This document shows, piece by piece, positions 9,408 through 18,900 of a DNA stretch of 64,000 bases. Position numbers and translations under genes: made by a program. The stretch spans positions 17,069-81,068 of the forward strand of contig SECP01000044.1 of NCBI GenBank assembly GCA_004193285.1, read 5' to 3'. How positions within the stretch are numbered: the first letter of the stretch is position 1; each line of letters starts with the position of its first letter. The DNA comes from Myxococcales bacterium (GTDB lineage: Bacteria > Myxococcota_A > Polyangia > Polyangiales > Polyangiaceae). The notes under the pieces were generated by a model. The model worked only from the letters and a program-made list of their open reading frames with translations, ran no database searches and was not told the DNA's origin.

Positions 9408-10105
9408 TGCCTTTGCTCGCTACCGAGCATCCTTCCTACCTTGCGCTGGATCGCGCGGCACTCGGTGGGCTTTCGAACGAGCTCGCGGAGCACGTGAGCG
9501 AATGCCCCGAGTGTCTCGCGTACCTGGAGGAAGTTGCGGAGGCGCCGCCCGCTTCAGGGCTCGCGGAGCTCGGGCGTCGCGTCGCAGCGCGCCGCACGAA
9601 GGCTCACCTTCGCTGGGCGTGGGCGCTCGTGCCCGTCGCGGCCGCCGCGAGCGCGCTCCTGTTCGTCGGCCCACGCAGCGAAACGCCGCGGGAGACGCCC
9701 TACATCGGGGTCAAGGGCTTCAGCTCCGTGTGGATTTACGTGAAGCGCGGGGGGGACACGCAGCTGTGGGATGGGAAAAGCGCGCTTCAGCCGGGCGATC
9801 GGCTGCGTTTGAAGGTAGATCCGGGATCATTCCGGCACATCGCGGTGTATTCGGCGAAGGAGACAACGCCGCCCGAGCCGCTGTACGAGGGAGAGGTCCT
9901 GCCCGGTCACATCTCCACTCTGCCGGACGCTTGGGAGCTCGACGCGGAGCCCGGCGCGGAGCGGCTATTCGTCGTACTGAGCCAGGAGCCCATGCCTCCG
10001 CAGTGGGCGGCGTGGCGAGAGGGCAAAGTGACGGCTGGGGCTACGGTGCTGCCGTTCGTGCTTCCCAAGTCGGTGGTCGTAGACGCCAGCGACGGCAGCC
10101 CGTGA
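9407..10105 (+). CDS. Membrane anti-sigma factor with zinc-binding N-terminus
   Basis: 232 residues. The cytoplasmic N-terminus carries the H-x3-C-x2-C signature of zinc-associated anti-sigma domains (H29, C33, C36). A single membrane helix follows at about residues 69-88, then a periplasmic domain of about 140 residues with predicted beta strands (for example VWIYVKRGGDTQLWDG and LQPGDRLRLKV). That outer domain resembles the DUF4384-like sensor domains common next to myxobacterial sigma factors; this is a loose match by eye. AAGGAGAG just upstream is a good ribosome site. Coupled to the sigma gene before it (1-base overlap) and to the caspase gene after it (GTGA overlap at 10102-10105). Inferred job: hold the sigma factor inactive and sense an envelope signal. 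Confidence 0.88.
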   Translation: MPLLATEHPSYLALDRAALGGLSNELAEHVSECPECLAYLEEVAEAPPASGLAELGRRVAARRTKAHLRWAWALVPVAAAASALLFVGPRSETPRETPYIGVKGFSSVWIYVKRGGDTQLWDGKSALQPGDRLRLKVDPGSFRHIAVYSAKETTPPEPLYEGEVLPGHISTLPDAWELDAEPGAERLFVVLSQEPMPPQWAAWREGKVTAGATVLPFVLPKSVVVDASDGSP

Positions 10106-11877
10106 CGCGCTTCTGGCTGCTGGTGCTGTGCCTCCTCTGCGGGCCGCTCTCGGGCGCGGCTTCCGGGGCCGAGCTCCAGCGCGTGGCCGTCGTGGTCGGG
10201 GCGAACGCGGCTCCCCCGGGTCGCATCACTCTTCGTTACGCCCACGAGGACGCGCGCCGCGTCGCGGACGTGCTCACCAGCGTCGCCGGCTTCAGCGCGT
10301 CGGACGTGAAGGTGCTGCTCGACCCAGCGCCTGAGGAGCTGCTCGCGGCCCTCGACCGGGAGCTCTCGGCGGCCGGCAGACGCGCGGGAGACACGCTGCT
10401 CTTCTTCTACTATTCAGGCCACGCCGACGAGCGCGCGATCTTCCCGAGCGGACGAACCCTGGAGTTTGCCGCGCTCAAGTCGCGGCTCGAGGATGCGCGC
10501 GCCAAGCTGCGCGTCGGCCTGCTCGACTCGTGTCGGGGCGGCAGCTGGACGGGCTCCAAGGGGCTGAAGAAGGTCGAGCCGTTCGAGGTCGATGGCTCGC
10601 GCGAGCTCGCGGAGGAGGGCTCCGTGCTCATCTCCTCCAGCTCCGGCCAGGAGAACGCGCACGAGACCGAGGCGCTGCGCGGCTCCTACTTCACCCACTA
10701 CTGGAATGCCGGCCTGAGGGGAGCTGCCGATCGCGGAGGCGACGGCGTCGTGACCTTGCACGAAGCCTTCGAGTACGCGCGCTCGTTGACCATTCGGGAC
10801 ACCGCGCTGGCCGGCCAAATGCCGCAACACCCCAGCTTTCAGATGCGGCTGTCGGGGCGGCGTGATTTCCCCATCGCCGCGCTCGTGCGAGGCCGCACGA
10901 CCCTGATGCTCGAGCAAACGACGGGCCCGGTCGAGCTCGTACGGTTGAGCGACGGTTTGGTCGTGATGGAGACGACGCCAGGGCCCCGCAACCTGCGGCT
11001 CGGACTCCCAGCAGGTAACTACTTGGTGCGCCGCCGCTCGCGCGACGGCGTTTGGGTGCGTGTGGTCTCGCTCTCGGCCGGCAACGTCTCGACCGTGAGC
11101 GAGAGCCAACTGGAGCCGTCCACGCTGCGGGCCGGGAGCAGCAAAGGGCTCGACGAGCAGCCGGCGCGTCTGTCGCTTTCGGACCAAAGCTTCGCGGCGA
11201 GCCTCGCGGTCGGGGTGCGGCACGCGCCCATCATCGACCCCGGGCTGCGGGCGGGCGCCGCGGACGGCACCGGCGTTTTCCTGCTGCGCGTCTCAGGCCG
11301 GCTAGCGCCGCACCTCTGGCTCACCGCGCCACTTGCGCTCGTCTTCGACGCAGAGCGCGAGGACCGCTTCAATTATTTCGTGTGGGGCGGCGCGCCGGTG
11401 CTCGGCGTCACCCGCTCCGCGAGCGAGGGCTGGTCGCTCTCGGGTTTCACCGGCGCAGGCTTCGACGCGCGCTTGCGACAAAGCGAGGGGCGCATCTTCA
11501 ACGCCACGATCGCGCTGTTGGGCTCGCTGGCGCTGCGCGAGGACGCTCCCAACATCCTGCCCGACACCTGGACGACTCAGCTCACGCTCGGCGTCTCGCA
11601 GAGCATCGCGGGTGGAGTCACGTTCAACGTCGGCGCCGGGCTGGCCCTCAATGCGCTCGTTGACGGGCGCTTCTCGGGCGCGGGTCTCGGTGCGGCGGAG
11701 CGCAACGTCGTCGTCGCGCTCGGCTCGGTCCAGCGCGCGGGGCTCCGGCCGCTCCCCCTCGTGCGCGTGCCCTTGACGTCCTGGCTCGCCCTGGACGGAC
11801 ACGTCGCGGTTGCCTACCAGCCGTCACTGCAGGGCTGGGTGGAGACTTACACGGCGGGCGTCAGCTACGAACGGTAG
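10102..11877 (+). CDS. Secreted caspase-family (C14) protease fused to an outer-membrane-like beta-barrel
   Basis: 591 residues from GTG 10102, which overlaps the anti-sigma stop by 4 bases. A Sec signal peptide (about residues 3-23, ending SGAASGAE) precedes a caspase domain (about 26-260). The catalytic dyad is visible: His107 in FYYSGHAD and Cys144 in LLDSCRGG. After a small beta-rich linker (about 262-345), the C-terminal ~220 residues consist of alternating hydrophobic/polar strands with turn residues and end in an aromatic-bearing strand (TAGVSYER), as in outer-membrane barrels. The barrel is an inference from the strand pattern. A periplasmic caspase coupled to a sigma/anti-sigma pair suggests a proteolytic signalling role. 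Nothing in the dyad looks degenerate. Confidence 0.85.
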   Translation: MTRFWLLVLCLLCGPLSGAASGAELQRVAVVVGANAAPPGRITLRYAHEDARRVADVLTSVAGFSASDVKVLLDPAPEELLAALDRELSAAGRRAGDTLLFFYYSGHADERAIFPSGRTLEFAALKSRLEDARAKLRVGLLDSCRGGSWTGSKGLKKVEPFEVDGSRELAEEGSVLISSSSGQENAHETEALRGSYFTHYWNAGLRGAADRGGDGVVTLHEAFEYARSLTIRDTALAGQMPQHPSFQMRLSGRRDFPIAALVRGRTTLMLEQTTGPVELVRLSDGLVVMETTPGPRNLRLGLPAGNYLVRRRSRDGVWVRVVSLSAGNVSTVSESQLEPSTLRAGSSKGLDEQPARLSLSDQSFAASLAVGVRHAPIIDPGLRAGAADGTGVFLLRVSGRLAPHLWLTAPLALVFDAEREDRFNYFVWGGAPVLGVTRSASEGWSLSGFTGAGFDARLRQSEGRIFNATIALLGSLALREDAPNILPDTWTTQLTLGVSQSIAGGVTFNVGAGLALNALVDGRFSGAGLGAAERNVVVALGSVQRAGLRPLPLVRVPLTSWLALDGHVAVAYQPSLQGWVETYTAGVSYER

Positions 11878-11996
11878 CGGGAAAGCGAAACCGGGCTCGC
11901 GCCGGCACGAACGCCGTTCCCGCTGGTTTCAACCGAGATTCTCCGAGAAGCGTCGATGGGCTTCGCGCGTGCGGCGGCTGGCGATAAGGTTCGGCC

Positions 11997-12560
11997 ATGG
12001 GCATCGGTCGCGATCTCGGTAAGAAGCTGCTCTCGCGTGCGTCTGGCAAGGTCGCGGACGCGCTGTCACGCGCGGACGTGGTCGGCGGAGAGCTCCGAGA
12101 TCGCCTGACCGAGAAGCTCGCGTCCTTGAAGACGCCGCCGACGGTGGTGCACAGCGTGACGCCTTCCGCTCCGCGCCCGGTCGCGCCGAAGGCTCCGGCC
12201 GGCCTCGGTGATCCATCGCGCCCCGCGCAAGTCTTCGGTCGCTCGTCGTGCCCGTGGTCGGGCCGTGCGGTCGCGTTGCTAGAATCCGCACGCATCGAGC
12301 ACAGCTACTTCGAGCTCGACTCTTACGGTGGCGACGCCGTGCTGCAGGACCTCAAGCTCGAGACGAAGCAAGATACGGTGCCGTTCGTGTTCGTGCGCGG
12401 CCGCTTCATCGGCGGCTACAACGCGCTAGACGAGGTTCATCGCCTCGGGCAGCTCGAATACCTCTCCTCGTCGGACGCCGAGCGCGAGAAGCACCCGCTG
12501 CACGGCCGCGTCGAAGTCGCCACCCGGTCCCACGACGGCGAGCGCTTCCCGGGCGCCTGA
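11997..12560 (+). CDS. Glutaredoxin-domain protein with CxxS (monothiol-type) site
   Basis: 187 residues. Residues 1-75 form a charged, then Pro/Ala-rich, N-terminal extension with no recognised domain. Residues about 77-160 are a glutaredoxin fold: the active-site segment is SSCPWSGRAVALL, followed by the conserved cis-Pro region (TVPFVFVRGRFIGGYNAL). The usual CPxC is CPWS, a CxxS variant as found in monothiol glutaredoxins, so dithiol reduction is unlikely and glutathione-dependent or Fe-S-related chemistry is possible. About 120 bases separate it from the caspase gene. It converges on the minus-strand OB-fold gene with 26 bases between the stops. Confidence 0.88.
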   Translation: MGIGRDLGKKLLSRASGKVADALSRADVVGGELRDRLTEKLASLKTPPTVVHSVTPSAPRPVAPKAPAGLGDPSRPAQVFGRSSCPWSGRAVALLESARIEHSYFELDSYGGDAVLQDLKLETKQDTVPFVFVRGRFIGGYNALDEVHRLGQLEYLSSSDAEREKHPLHGRVEVATRSHDGERFPGA

Positions 12561-12586
12561 GGACTTAAAGGCGCAGCGTAGCGGCG

Positions 12587-13324
12587 CTACTTGTCATTGA
12601 GGACGTCGCGCATCGGCTCGACCAAGTACGTCTCGCGCTCGGCATCGTAGTCCACGATCAGCGCTTGGTCACCGCGGCCGAGCTGCTTGCCGTCCTCGAC
12701 GCGGACGCGGAGCACCAGGCCGGCGCCGCCGTCGTGGAGCGTTGCCTCCCCGAACTTGGCGGTGACGGTGCCGGTGCGCACGATGCACGTGCGGCCGACG
12801 AAGTCCGACTTTGCGGGCGCGTGCTTGGGGGCAAAGACCTTGGCGAGCGGCCGAGCCGCCAAGGACGTGAGCGGTAGCGACAAGACGAAAGAGCCGACAA
12901 GCACGCCCAGCGAAAGCGCGACCCCGACCCAAGCTGGCGCGGCGCGGGTGAGCAGCTGCATGGTGACCACGCTCACGAGCCACGAGAAGGTGATGATGAA
13001 GCTGATCACCACCGTGGCGGGCACGGAGCGGAGGTGGAGCGCGCTCATGATCGCGGCCAGCGCGCCGCCGGAGTCGTCCCCGTCCAAATCCAGATCCAGA
13101 TCCAGGTCCGCATCGCCTGCGTGCCCTTGGCCCAGGTGATCTACCGCCCCCTCCAGCATGCCCTTGGTCGCGCCGTCCACGTGCCCTTCCAGGGCTCCTT
13201 CCGACCCTTCACCGATGTGGATGACTCCCACCATCACGAAGGCCCAGTAGACGAGAACGACGCCGAGCAGCACCGTATAGACGACGCTCGGAAAGGACAG
13301 CGCCAGTACGAAGACTTCAGCCAT
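12587..13324 (-). CDS. YqiJ-like inner-membrane protein with C-terminal OB-fold
   Basis: 245 residues. An N-terminal membrane segment (about 8-36) is followed by a soluble stretch containing an Asp/Leu run (DADLDLDLDLDGDDSGG) that looks like an acidic linker. Two further hydrophobic segments (about 101-122 and 130-158) precede a C-terminal beta-rich domain of about 75 residues (VGRTCIVRTGTVTAKFGEA onward) resembling the NfeD/YqiJ OB-fold. YqiJ-type proteins typically pair with YqiK flotillins, and a YqiK-like flotillin lies at 4703-6703, so the two may still work together although not adjacent. Its start overlaps the end of the upstream channel-like gene by 8 bases, so those two are co-translated. 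Confidence 0.82.
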   Translation of the reverse strand: MAEVFVLALSFPSVVYTVLLGVVLVYWAFVMVGVIHIGEGSEGALEGHVDGATKGMLEGAVDHLGQGHAGDADLDLDLDLDGDDSGGALAAIMSALHLRSVPATVVISFIITFSWLVSVVTMQLLTRAAPAWVGVALSLGVLVGSFVLSLPLTSLAARPLAKVFAPKHAPAKSDFVGRTCIVRTGTVTAKFGEATLHDGGAGLVLRVRVEDGKQLGRGDQALIVDYDAERETYLVEPMRDVLNDK

Positions 13325-13793
13325 GCTCGCTCGGGGCGCCGCGCTGGCTGCGAAGCTCCTCTAGGATGAGCTCTAGCTTGCTCGCGATGTCGCGCAGCGC
13401 CCCCTCCGAGCGCTCGCCTTCTGCGGCTCGCTCGCGGTGCTCGTTCGGGGGATCGAAGGCGCGCGCCGCCAGCGCCGGCCCGTAAGTCATCAGCGCGGCG
13501 CCAATCGTCTTACCTGCCTCCGTTTGGGCGAAGATGTCCGAAAACCCGACCGACAGGTTCGTCGACACGTAGATGAGCGCGTCGTAAAACGAGTTCACCT
13601 TGGGGTTGACGTGCCGCTCGGCAGCGTAAAAGGCGGCGGCGCCGAGCAAGACGGTCCCTACGATCGCGTTCATCGGGTCTTCCGATTGCTTTTCGCGCAC
13701 GTAGTCGTGAGCGCCGCGCAACCACTGCTCCGGGGGCTTGCCGGAGCCGACGCCCAGGAGCAGCCCCAATGTCAGCAGGGTTCGATCGTTCAT
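13317..13793 (-). CDS. Two-TM potassium-channel-like protein with altered selectivity filter
   Basis: 158 residues from ATG 13793 (the frame is open upstream, but the stretch before it is Arg/Gly junk antisense to the methyltransferase gene). Two membrane helices (about 41-59 and 93-112) flank a pore-loop-like segment FYDALIYVSTNLSVGFSDIF. In Ion_trans_2 K+ channels the loop reads T-x-G-Y-G-D; here it is S81-V-G-F-S-D86, so the second glycine is serine. The C-terminus is a short charged helix (ASKLELILEELRSQ) that may multimerise. It precedes and overlaps the YqiJ-like gene. Assignment as an ion channel is an inference from topology and filter position; conductance and selectivity cannot be predicted. 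Confidence 0.65.
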   Translation of the reverse strand: MNDRTLLTLGLLLGVGSGKPPEQWLRGAHDYVREKQSEDPMNAIVGTVLLGAAAFYAAERHVNPKVNSFYDALIYVSTNLSVGFSDIFAQTEAGKTIGAALMTYGPALAARAFDPPNEHRERAAEGERSEGALRDIASKLELILEELRSQRGAPSEHG

Positions 13794-13834
13794 GAAGCGA
13801 GCTGCCGAGCCTAGTACGGGCGCCCGAAGAGCGG

Positions 13835-14656
13835 CTACGGCTTCTTGAAACGGAGCACGAAGCGGTCGCTCGTACCGCGCTTCTCCCCGGCTTCTCGAGG
13901 ACTGGCGCTCCAGTCTTTGGTGTCCCCCGGTTCGCGTAGGAAGCTCGCTTCGGCGTCCAGCACGAAGCCGGCCTTGGCCACCTCCGCCTTGACCGCCGAC
14001 TCCTCGATGCGGTGCAGTGTCTTCACCACCGCGAGGCCGTCCCCCTCCTTGGCGGAGTGGTCGACGATGACGTACGAGCCACCTGGCTTGAGCGCGGCGA
14101 AGACGTTCTGGTTCAGCTTCGCGCGGTCGGTCCCGAGCCACACCGTGTCGTGATAGAAGAGCACGAGGGTGACGGCGTCCAGCTCCTTGACCTCCGCCGG
14201 CCACGGCGCGTCCAGCTCCGTGTCCACCCGCACCGCGTTCTTCATTGCCGCCGTCGCCAGCCGCTCGCTCCAGGCCTTCTCCGCGAAGCCAAGGACGAAC
14301 TTCGGATTCTCACCGTAAACGACGCCGCTCGGCCCGACCGCCCGCGCCAAGAGCTCCGCCGTGTAGCCGCCGCCCGCGCAAAGGTCGAGCACGCGATTTC
14401 CGGGAGCGACGCCGACGAAGGTGAGCAGCTCCGCGGGCTTGCGCCCGTCATCCAGCGCGCGATCCGCGGCGCTCCGACCCGCTGCCGCTACCACGGCGCG
14501 GGCGCGCGCCGCCGCGTCCACCGGCGCGGCCGAAGCGGCTGGTGCCGACGAGGGCGCAGGCGCCGCCACCGGCGAAGCAGAGGGCGACGGCGCTGTGGCA
14601 GCCGTGCAACCAAGCAAGATCAGCGTACAAACTCCCGACCACGTTGCGGCGTTCAT
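13835..14656 (-). CDS. Exported lipoprotein with class I SAM-dependent methyltransferase fold
   Basis: 273 residues. The N-terminus has a signal sequence with lipobox LILLGC (Cys at about residue 17), then an Ala/Ser/Pro linker. From about residue 65 comes a class I methyltransferase domain: motif I is VLDLCAGGGYTAELLA, the acidic strand-2 position is VVYGENPKF, and a post-motif LDAVTLVLFYHDTVW is followed by LKPGGSYVIVDHSAKEG. Such proteins are often annotated as predicted methyltransferases. Export is odd, because S-adenosylmethionine is cytoplasmic. It is divergent from the PEGA gene at 14871, and the 214-base gap contains an AT-rich patch (about 14795-14835) suited to promoters. Confidence 0.85.
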   Translation of the reverse strand: MNAATWSGVCTLILLGCTAATAPSPSASPVAAPAPSSAPAASAAPVDAAARARAVVAAAGRSAADRALDDGRKPAELLTFVGVAPGNRVLDLCAGGGYTAELLARAVGPSGVVYGENPKFVLGFAEKAWSERLATAAMKNAVRVDTELDAPWPAEVKELDAVTLVLFYHDTVWLGTDRAKLNQNVFAALKPGGSYVIVDHSAKEGDGLAVVKTLHRIEESAVKAEVAKAGFVLDAEASFLREPGDTKDWSASPREAGEKRGTSDRFVLRFKKP

Positions 14657-14870
14657 GGGCCGTTACCTGGTGACGAGCGGTGCGAAACGGAAGTGCCCGA
14701 GGCGCGCAGGGACCACCCATTCATGCGAGGGGGGACTCGCCGGGCGTCTGTCGAGCGCGCTGCAATGACTACGAAGGCCGATCGGCGATGACGGCATGCT
14801 GCTATTTTCCGATGCTAAATTCGCACATATTCCCTTTGCGCTCGGCGCTGCACGGCCTTAAGCCGCACGG

Positions 14871-15905
14871 GTGGGGCAAGCCACTTTACTTCTCAAGTCC
14901 ACGGTGGCGATCTGCGCGCTCGCCAGCTGCTTCGTTCCGGGTTTGGCGCTCGCTCAGGCCCCCAGCTCGGCCGACCGAGCGACCGCGCGCACCCTCGCTC
15001 AAGAAGGCTACGAGGCCCTGCGCGATCACGACTACGCGAAAGCGCTGGACCGCTTCACCCGCGCCAATCAGCTCGTGCGAGCGCCCACGCTGCAGCGAGA
15101 CTTGGCGCGCGCACAAGTCGGGCTCGGTCATCTCGTCGACGCTCACGAAACGTACAGCGCCATCCTGCGCGAAGGGGTCTCGGACGAAGCGCCCCCGCCT
15201 TGGCTCAAAGCGGTGGAGGACGCGAAGACCGAGCTCGCTGCGCTGTCGCCGCGCTTGCCCTGGATCGTCATCACGGTCGCTGGCCCGGCCCACCCGCGGG
15301 TGACGATAGACGGCGCGCCGATTCCCGAGTCCTCCTTGGGAGTGAAGCGCCCGGCCGACCCTGGGCGCCATGAGCTTCGTGCGCTCGCCGCGGGCTACTA
15401 CACCGCAAAAAAAACCATCGAGCTGCAGGAGGGCGAGACCGTGAACATCGCCTTCGACCTGGAGGATGCGCCGCCAGACGCCGCCCCCAAGAGTGAAGAA
15501 GAAGCGGGCACGGTGTCGGTCGCAACCGTGAAGGATCCGGCGTGGCGTAGGCCGGTCACCATTGGTGCTTTCGCGCTGGGCGGCGCCGGCATCGTGGTCG
15601 GCAGCGTCACCGGTATTCTCGCGATGACCAAGCACGACAAGCTGGCCAAGACTTGCCTCGAGCGCACGTGCGGCCCGCGCGAAGAGGGTACTTTGACCAA
15701 CTACCGCCGGCTCGGCATGGTCTCCACCATCGGCTTCGTCACTGGCGGCGTCGCAACCGCGGCCGGCGTGGTGCTCTTGCTAGTGAAGCCGCAGATCTTG
15801 GTCGAGCAGAGCTCACCGCCCAAAGACCGCGCCGCGCGCGGCAATTTTTTCACTTGGTCACCGTTCGTCGGCGTGGGCTCGGCGGGCGTCGAGGGGACAT
15901 TTTGA
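14871..15905 (+). CDS. Periplasmic TPR/PEGA-type protein
   Basis: 344 residues, starting at GTG. A signal peptide (about 7-29, ending GLALAQA) is followed by helical TPR-like repeats (about 33-120, with ALRDHDYAKALDRFTRANQL). A PEGA-like beta domain comes next (about 133-195, WIVITVAGPAHPRVTIDGAP through GRHELRALAAGYY), then two hydrophobic segments (about 224-245 and 285-305). This layout is common in myxobacterial envelope proteins, where PEGA domains may bind cell wall or proteins. Its stop overlaps the start of the Calx-beta lipoprotein (TGATG, 15903-15907), so both are made together and may form one surface assembly. Function unknown. Confidence 0.82.
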   Translation: MGQATLLLKSTVAICALASCFVPGLALAQAPSSADRATARTLAQEGYEALRDHDYAKALDRFTRANQLVRAPTLQRDLARAQVGLGHLVDAHETYSAILREGVSDEAPPPWLKAVEDAKTELAALSPRLPWIVITVAGPAHPRVTIDGAPIPESSLGVKRPADPGRHELRALAAGYYTAKKTIELQEGETVNIAFDLEDAPPDAAPKSEEEAGTVSVATVKDPAWRRPVTIGAFALGGAGIVVGSVTGILAMTKHDKLAKTCLERTCGPREEGTLTNYRRLGMVSTIGFVTGGVATAAGVVLLLVKPQILVEQSSPPKDRAARGNFFTWSPFVGVGSAGVEGTF

Positions 15906-18900
15906 TGATTGGCCTTCCGATGCGAATGCGTTGCTTGGTGGTCGCGCTCATGGCGCTAGCGCTCGGGGGCTGCACCAGCTTGCTCGGGGACTTCAGCTAC
16001 GACGAGAAGGCCGGGCGGCGCGGAATCCAGGGCACTCCGGACCAGGGCGCCATCGTCGTCTTGCCGGTCAGCGGCCTCGTGACGACCGAGGGCGGCGGTA
16101 AAGCGACGTTCACGGTGCACCTGGCGCAGGAGCCGACTGCGCCCGTGTTCATCGGCCTCAAGAGCAGCAACGAAAACGAGGGCGTGGTCAGTCCGTCTAC
16201 TCTCACCTTCACGAAGGACAACTTTGCCGCCCCGCAGATGGTGCAGATCACCGGGGTAGACGATCTGCTGGAGGACGGCCCGCAGGCGTACGAGGTGGAC
16301 ACCAGCCTCGCTATCAGCGACGACCCTTTCTTCCTGGGCCTGGACCCGCTCGATCCGGGGGTCACGAACACCGACAACGACACCGCCGGCGTGACCGTCA
16401 CGCCCCCAGGCGGTTTGGTCACGAGCGAGTCAGGTACCGAAGCGACGTTCACGATCCAGCTCAACAAGAAGCCAAGCGCGGACGTCACGATCCCGCTGAG
16501 CACGGACACGCCGTCCGAGGGCACGGTGGCTCCTGCCCTCGTCACGTTCACCGAGCTGAACTGGATGGCGCCGCAGACGGTCACGGTCATGGGCGTGAAC
16601 GACGAGGTGAAAGACGGAGCGCGCCCCTACAAGGTGCTGACCGAAAACGCCACCAGCACGGACGCCAAGTACGCGGGGCTAGACGTGCCCGACATCAGCG
16701 TCACGAATCTGGACAACGACACGGCTGGCATCGTCCTGACTCCGTCGACGGGGTTGATGACGTACGAGCCCGCGATCATGACGAGCCTGACCATCGCGCT
16801 CAGCTCGCCGCCAACGGGCAACGTAGTCGTCGGGCTGAGCACGAGCGACACGTCCGAGGGCAAGGTGTCGCCCACGAGCGTGACGTTCACTCCCGCCAAC
16901 TGGATGGCTCCTCAAACCCTCAGCGTCACCGGCGAGGATGACACGCGCGTGGACGGCGACCAGCAGTACCAGGTGCTGACGACGATCCTCTCCAGCGAAG
17001 ATGCGGATTACCTGACCCTCGCGACGTTGCCGAAGGCGGACGTCACGAACGTGGACAACGACTACGCGCGCATCGTGGTCGAGCCGATGAGCGGGCTCAG
17101 CACCAGCGAGGATTCGGAAGCCGCGACGTTCACGGTCACCCTGCTCAGCAAGCCCAACGGGCAGGTGAAGGTGGACGTCGCGAGCCAGCGACCGGACGAG
17201 GGCGTCGCGACCCCGCCGCTCCTGACCTTTACGGAAGAGAATTGGGCCGCGCCGCAGACGGTCACGGTCATGGGCGTGGACGACCTCGTGGCGGACGGCC
17301 CCCAGAGCTACGTGGTGCGGGTCAAACCGAACGCGGAAACGGCGGACTCTGGCTACCTCGCGCTCCTCGAGCAAGACGTCACCCTCGCGAACGTCGACAA
17401 CGATAGCGCCGGCTTCAAGGTCAATCCGGTCAAAGGCCTCGTCACGACCGAAGGCGGCGGTACCGCCACGTTCACGATCGAGCTCACCTCCCAGCCGCGT
17501 GCCAGCGTGGTCATACCGCTGACGAGCAGCGACGGCACGGAGGGCACGGTCAGCCCCAATCAGCTGGTGTTCACGACCGATAACTACAAGTCGGCGCAAA
17601 CCGTGACCGTCCGCGGCGTGAGCGACGACGTGCACGACGGCGACCAGCCGTATCGCATCGTGACGGAGGCTCCGATCTCCGATGACGCGGAGTACGAGAA
17701 GCTGGACGTCCCGAACGTGGAGGTCCTCAATCAGGACGACGACAGCGCCGGCATCACGGTCGAGCCGAAAGACAAGACGCTCGTCACTGCCGAAAACGGG
17801 CAGACCGCGACGTTCACGGTACGGCTCAACTCGGAGCCAAAGGCGGACGTCGTGCTCACCCTGGACAGCACGGATCCCGCCGAGGGCGTGGCGTCGCCCA
17901 AGACGCTCCGACTCACCCCTGCCAACTGGCGCGCTCCTCAAACCGTCACCGTCAAGGGCCAGCAGGACTCGGTGAACGACGGCGATCGCTCATATCGCAT
18001 CAAGTTCGGGCCGGTTCAGAGCGACGACGCGGACTATGGCGGGGATCCGGAAAAGCTCCGCCCGCTGGACGTGCGCTGCTCCAACGTGGACGACGACTCG
18101 GCCTTCATCCGGGTGATCAATGGCACCGGGCTCACCACCAGCGAAAAGGTGGGCAGCGCGCCGGCCACCTTCCAAGTCGCGCTGGGGTCGCAGCCGAAGG
18201 CAAACGTCAGCATCGCCATCTCCAGCAGCCGCACCACCGAGGGGACGGTGAGCCCGGCCATGCTGCAATTCACACCCATCAACTGGTCGTCCCCCCAGAC
18301 CGTGACCATCACCGGAGTGGACGAGAAGGTTCAGGACGGGCCGCAGCAGTTCTTCGTGCTCTTCGCGCCTTCGACGAGTGGTGACGGCGACTACCAGGGC
18401 ATCTTGCCCAATCCTTCCAACGTCAGCGTCACCAACCAAGACGATGATTCGGCCGGCATCCTCGTCAAGGCGGCCGCCAACTTGGCCACCAGCGAGCCGA
18501 ACGGCATGGCGACGTTCACGGTGGAGCTCACCTCACAGCCCACGGCGGACGTGACGATCCCGCTCGCGAGCAGCAACGTGAAGGAGGGTACGGTTAGCCC
18601 CGCGAGCCTCATCTTCACCGCCGCCAACTGGAGCGCGCCTCGCACGGTGACGCTCACCGGCGTGGACGACAAGGTCCAGGACGGCAATCAGCAGTATTCG
18701 GTCTCGGTGGGCCCCTCCACCAGCACGGACGCCAAGTACAACCCCAAGACCGCGTCCGACGTGAAGGTCGTCAATCTGGACGACGACACGGCGGCGATCC
18801 TGGTGAGCTCGGTCACCGGCACCATGAGTGAAGACGGCACCTCGGCGTCCTTCACGCTCGCGCTTCAGACGCAGCCGACCGCGGAGGTGAAAGTCGCGGT

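Noticed and set aside
12578..12590. GTAGC/GCTAC 5-bp hairpin between convergent genes
   Set aside because: Short stem overlapping a stop codon with no T tract; too weak to call a terminator.
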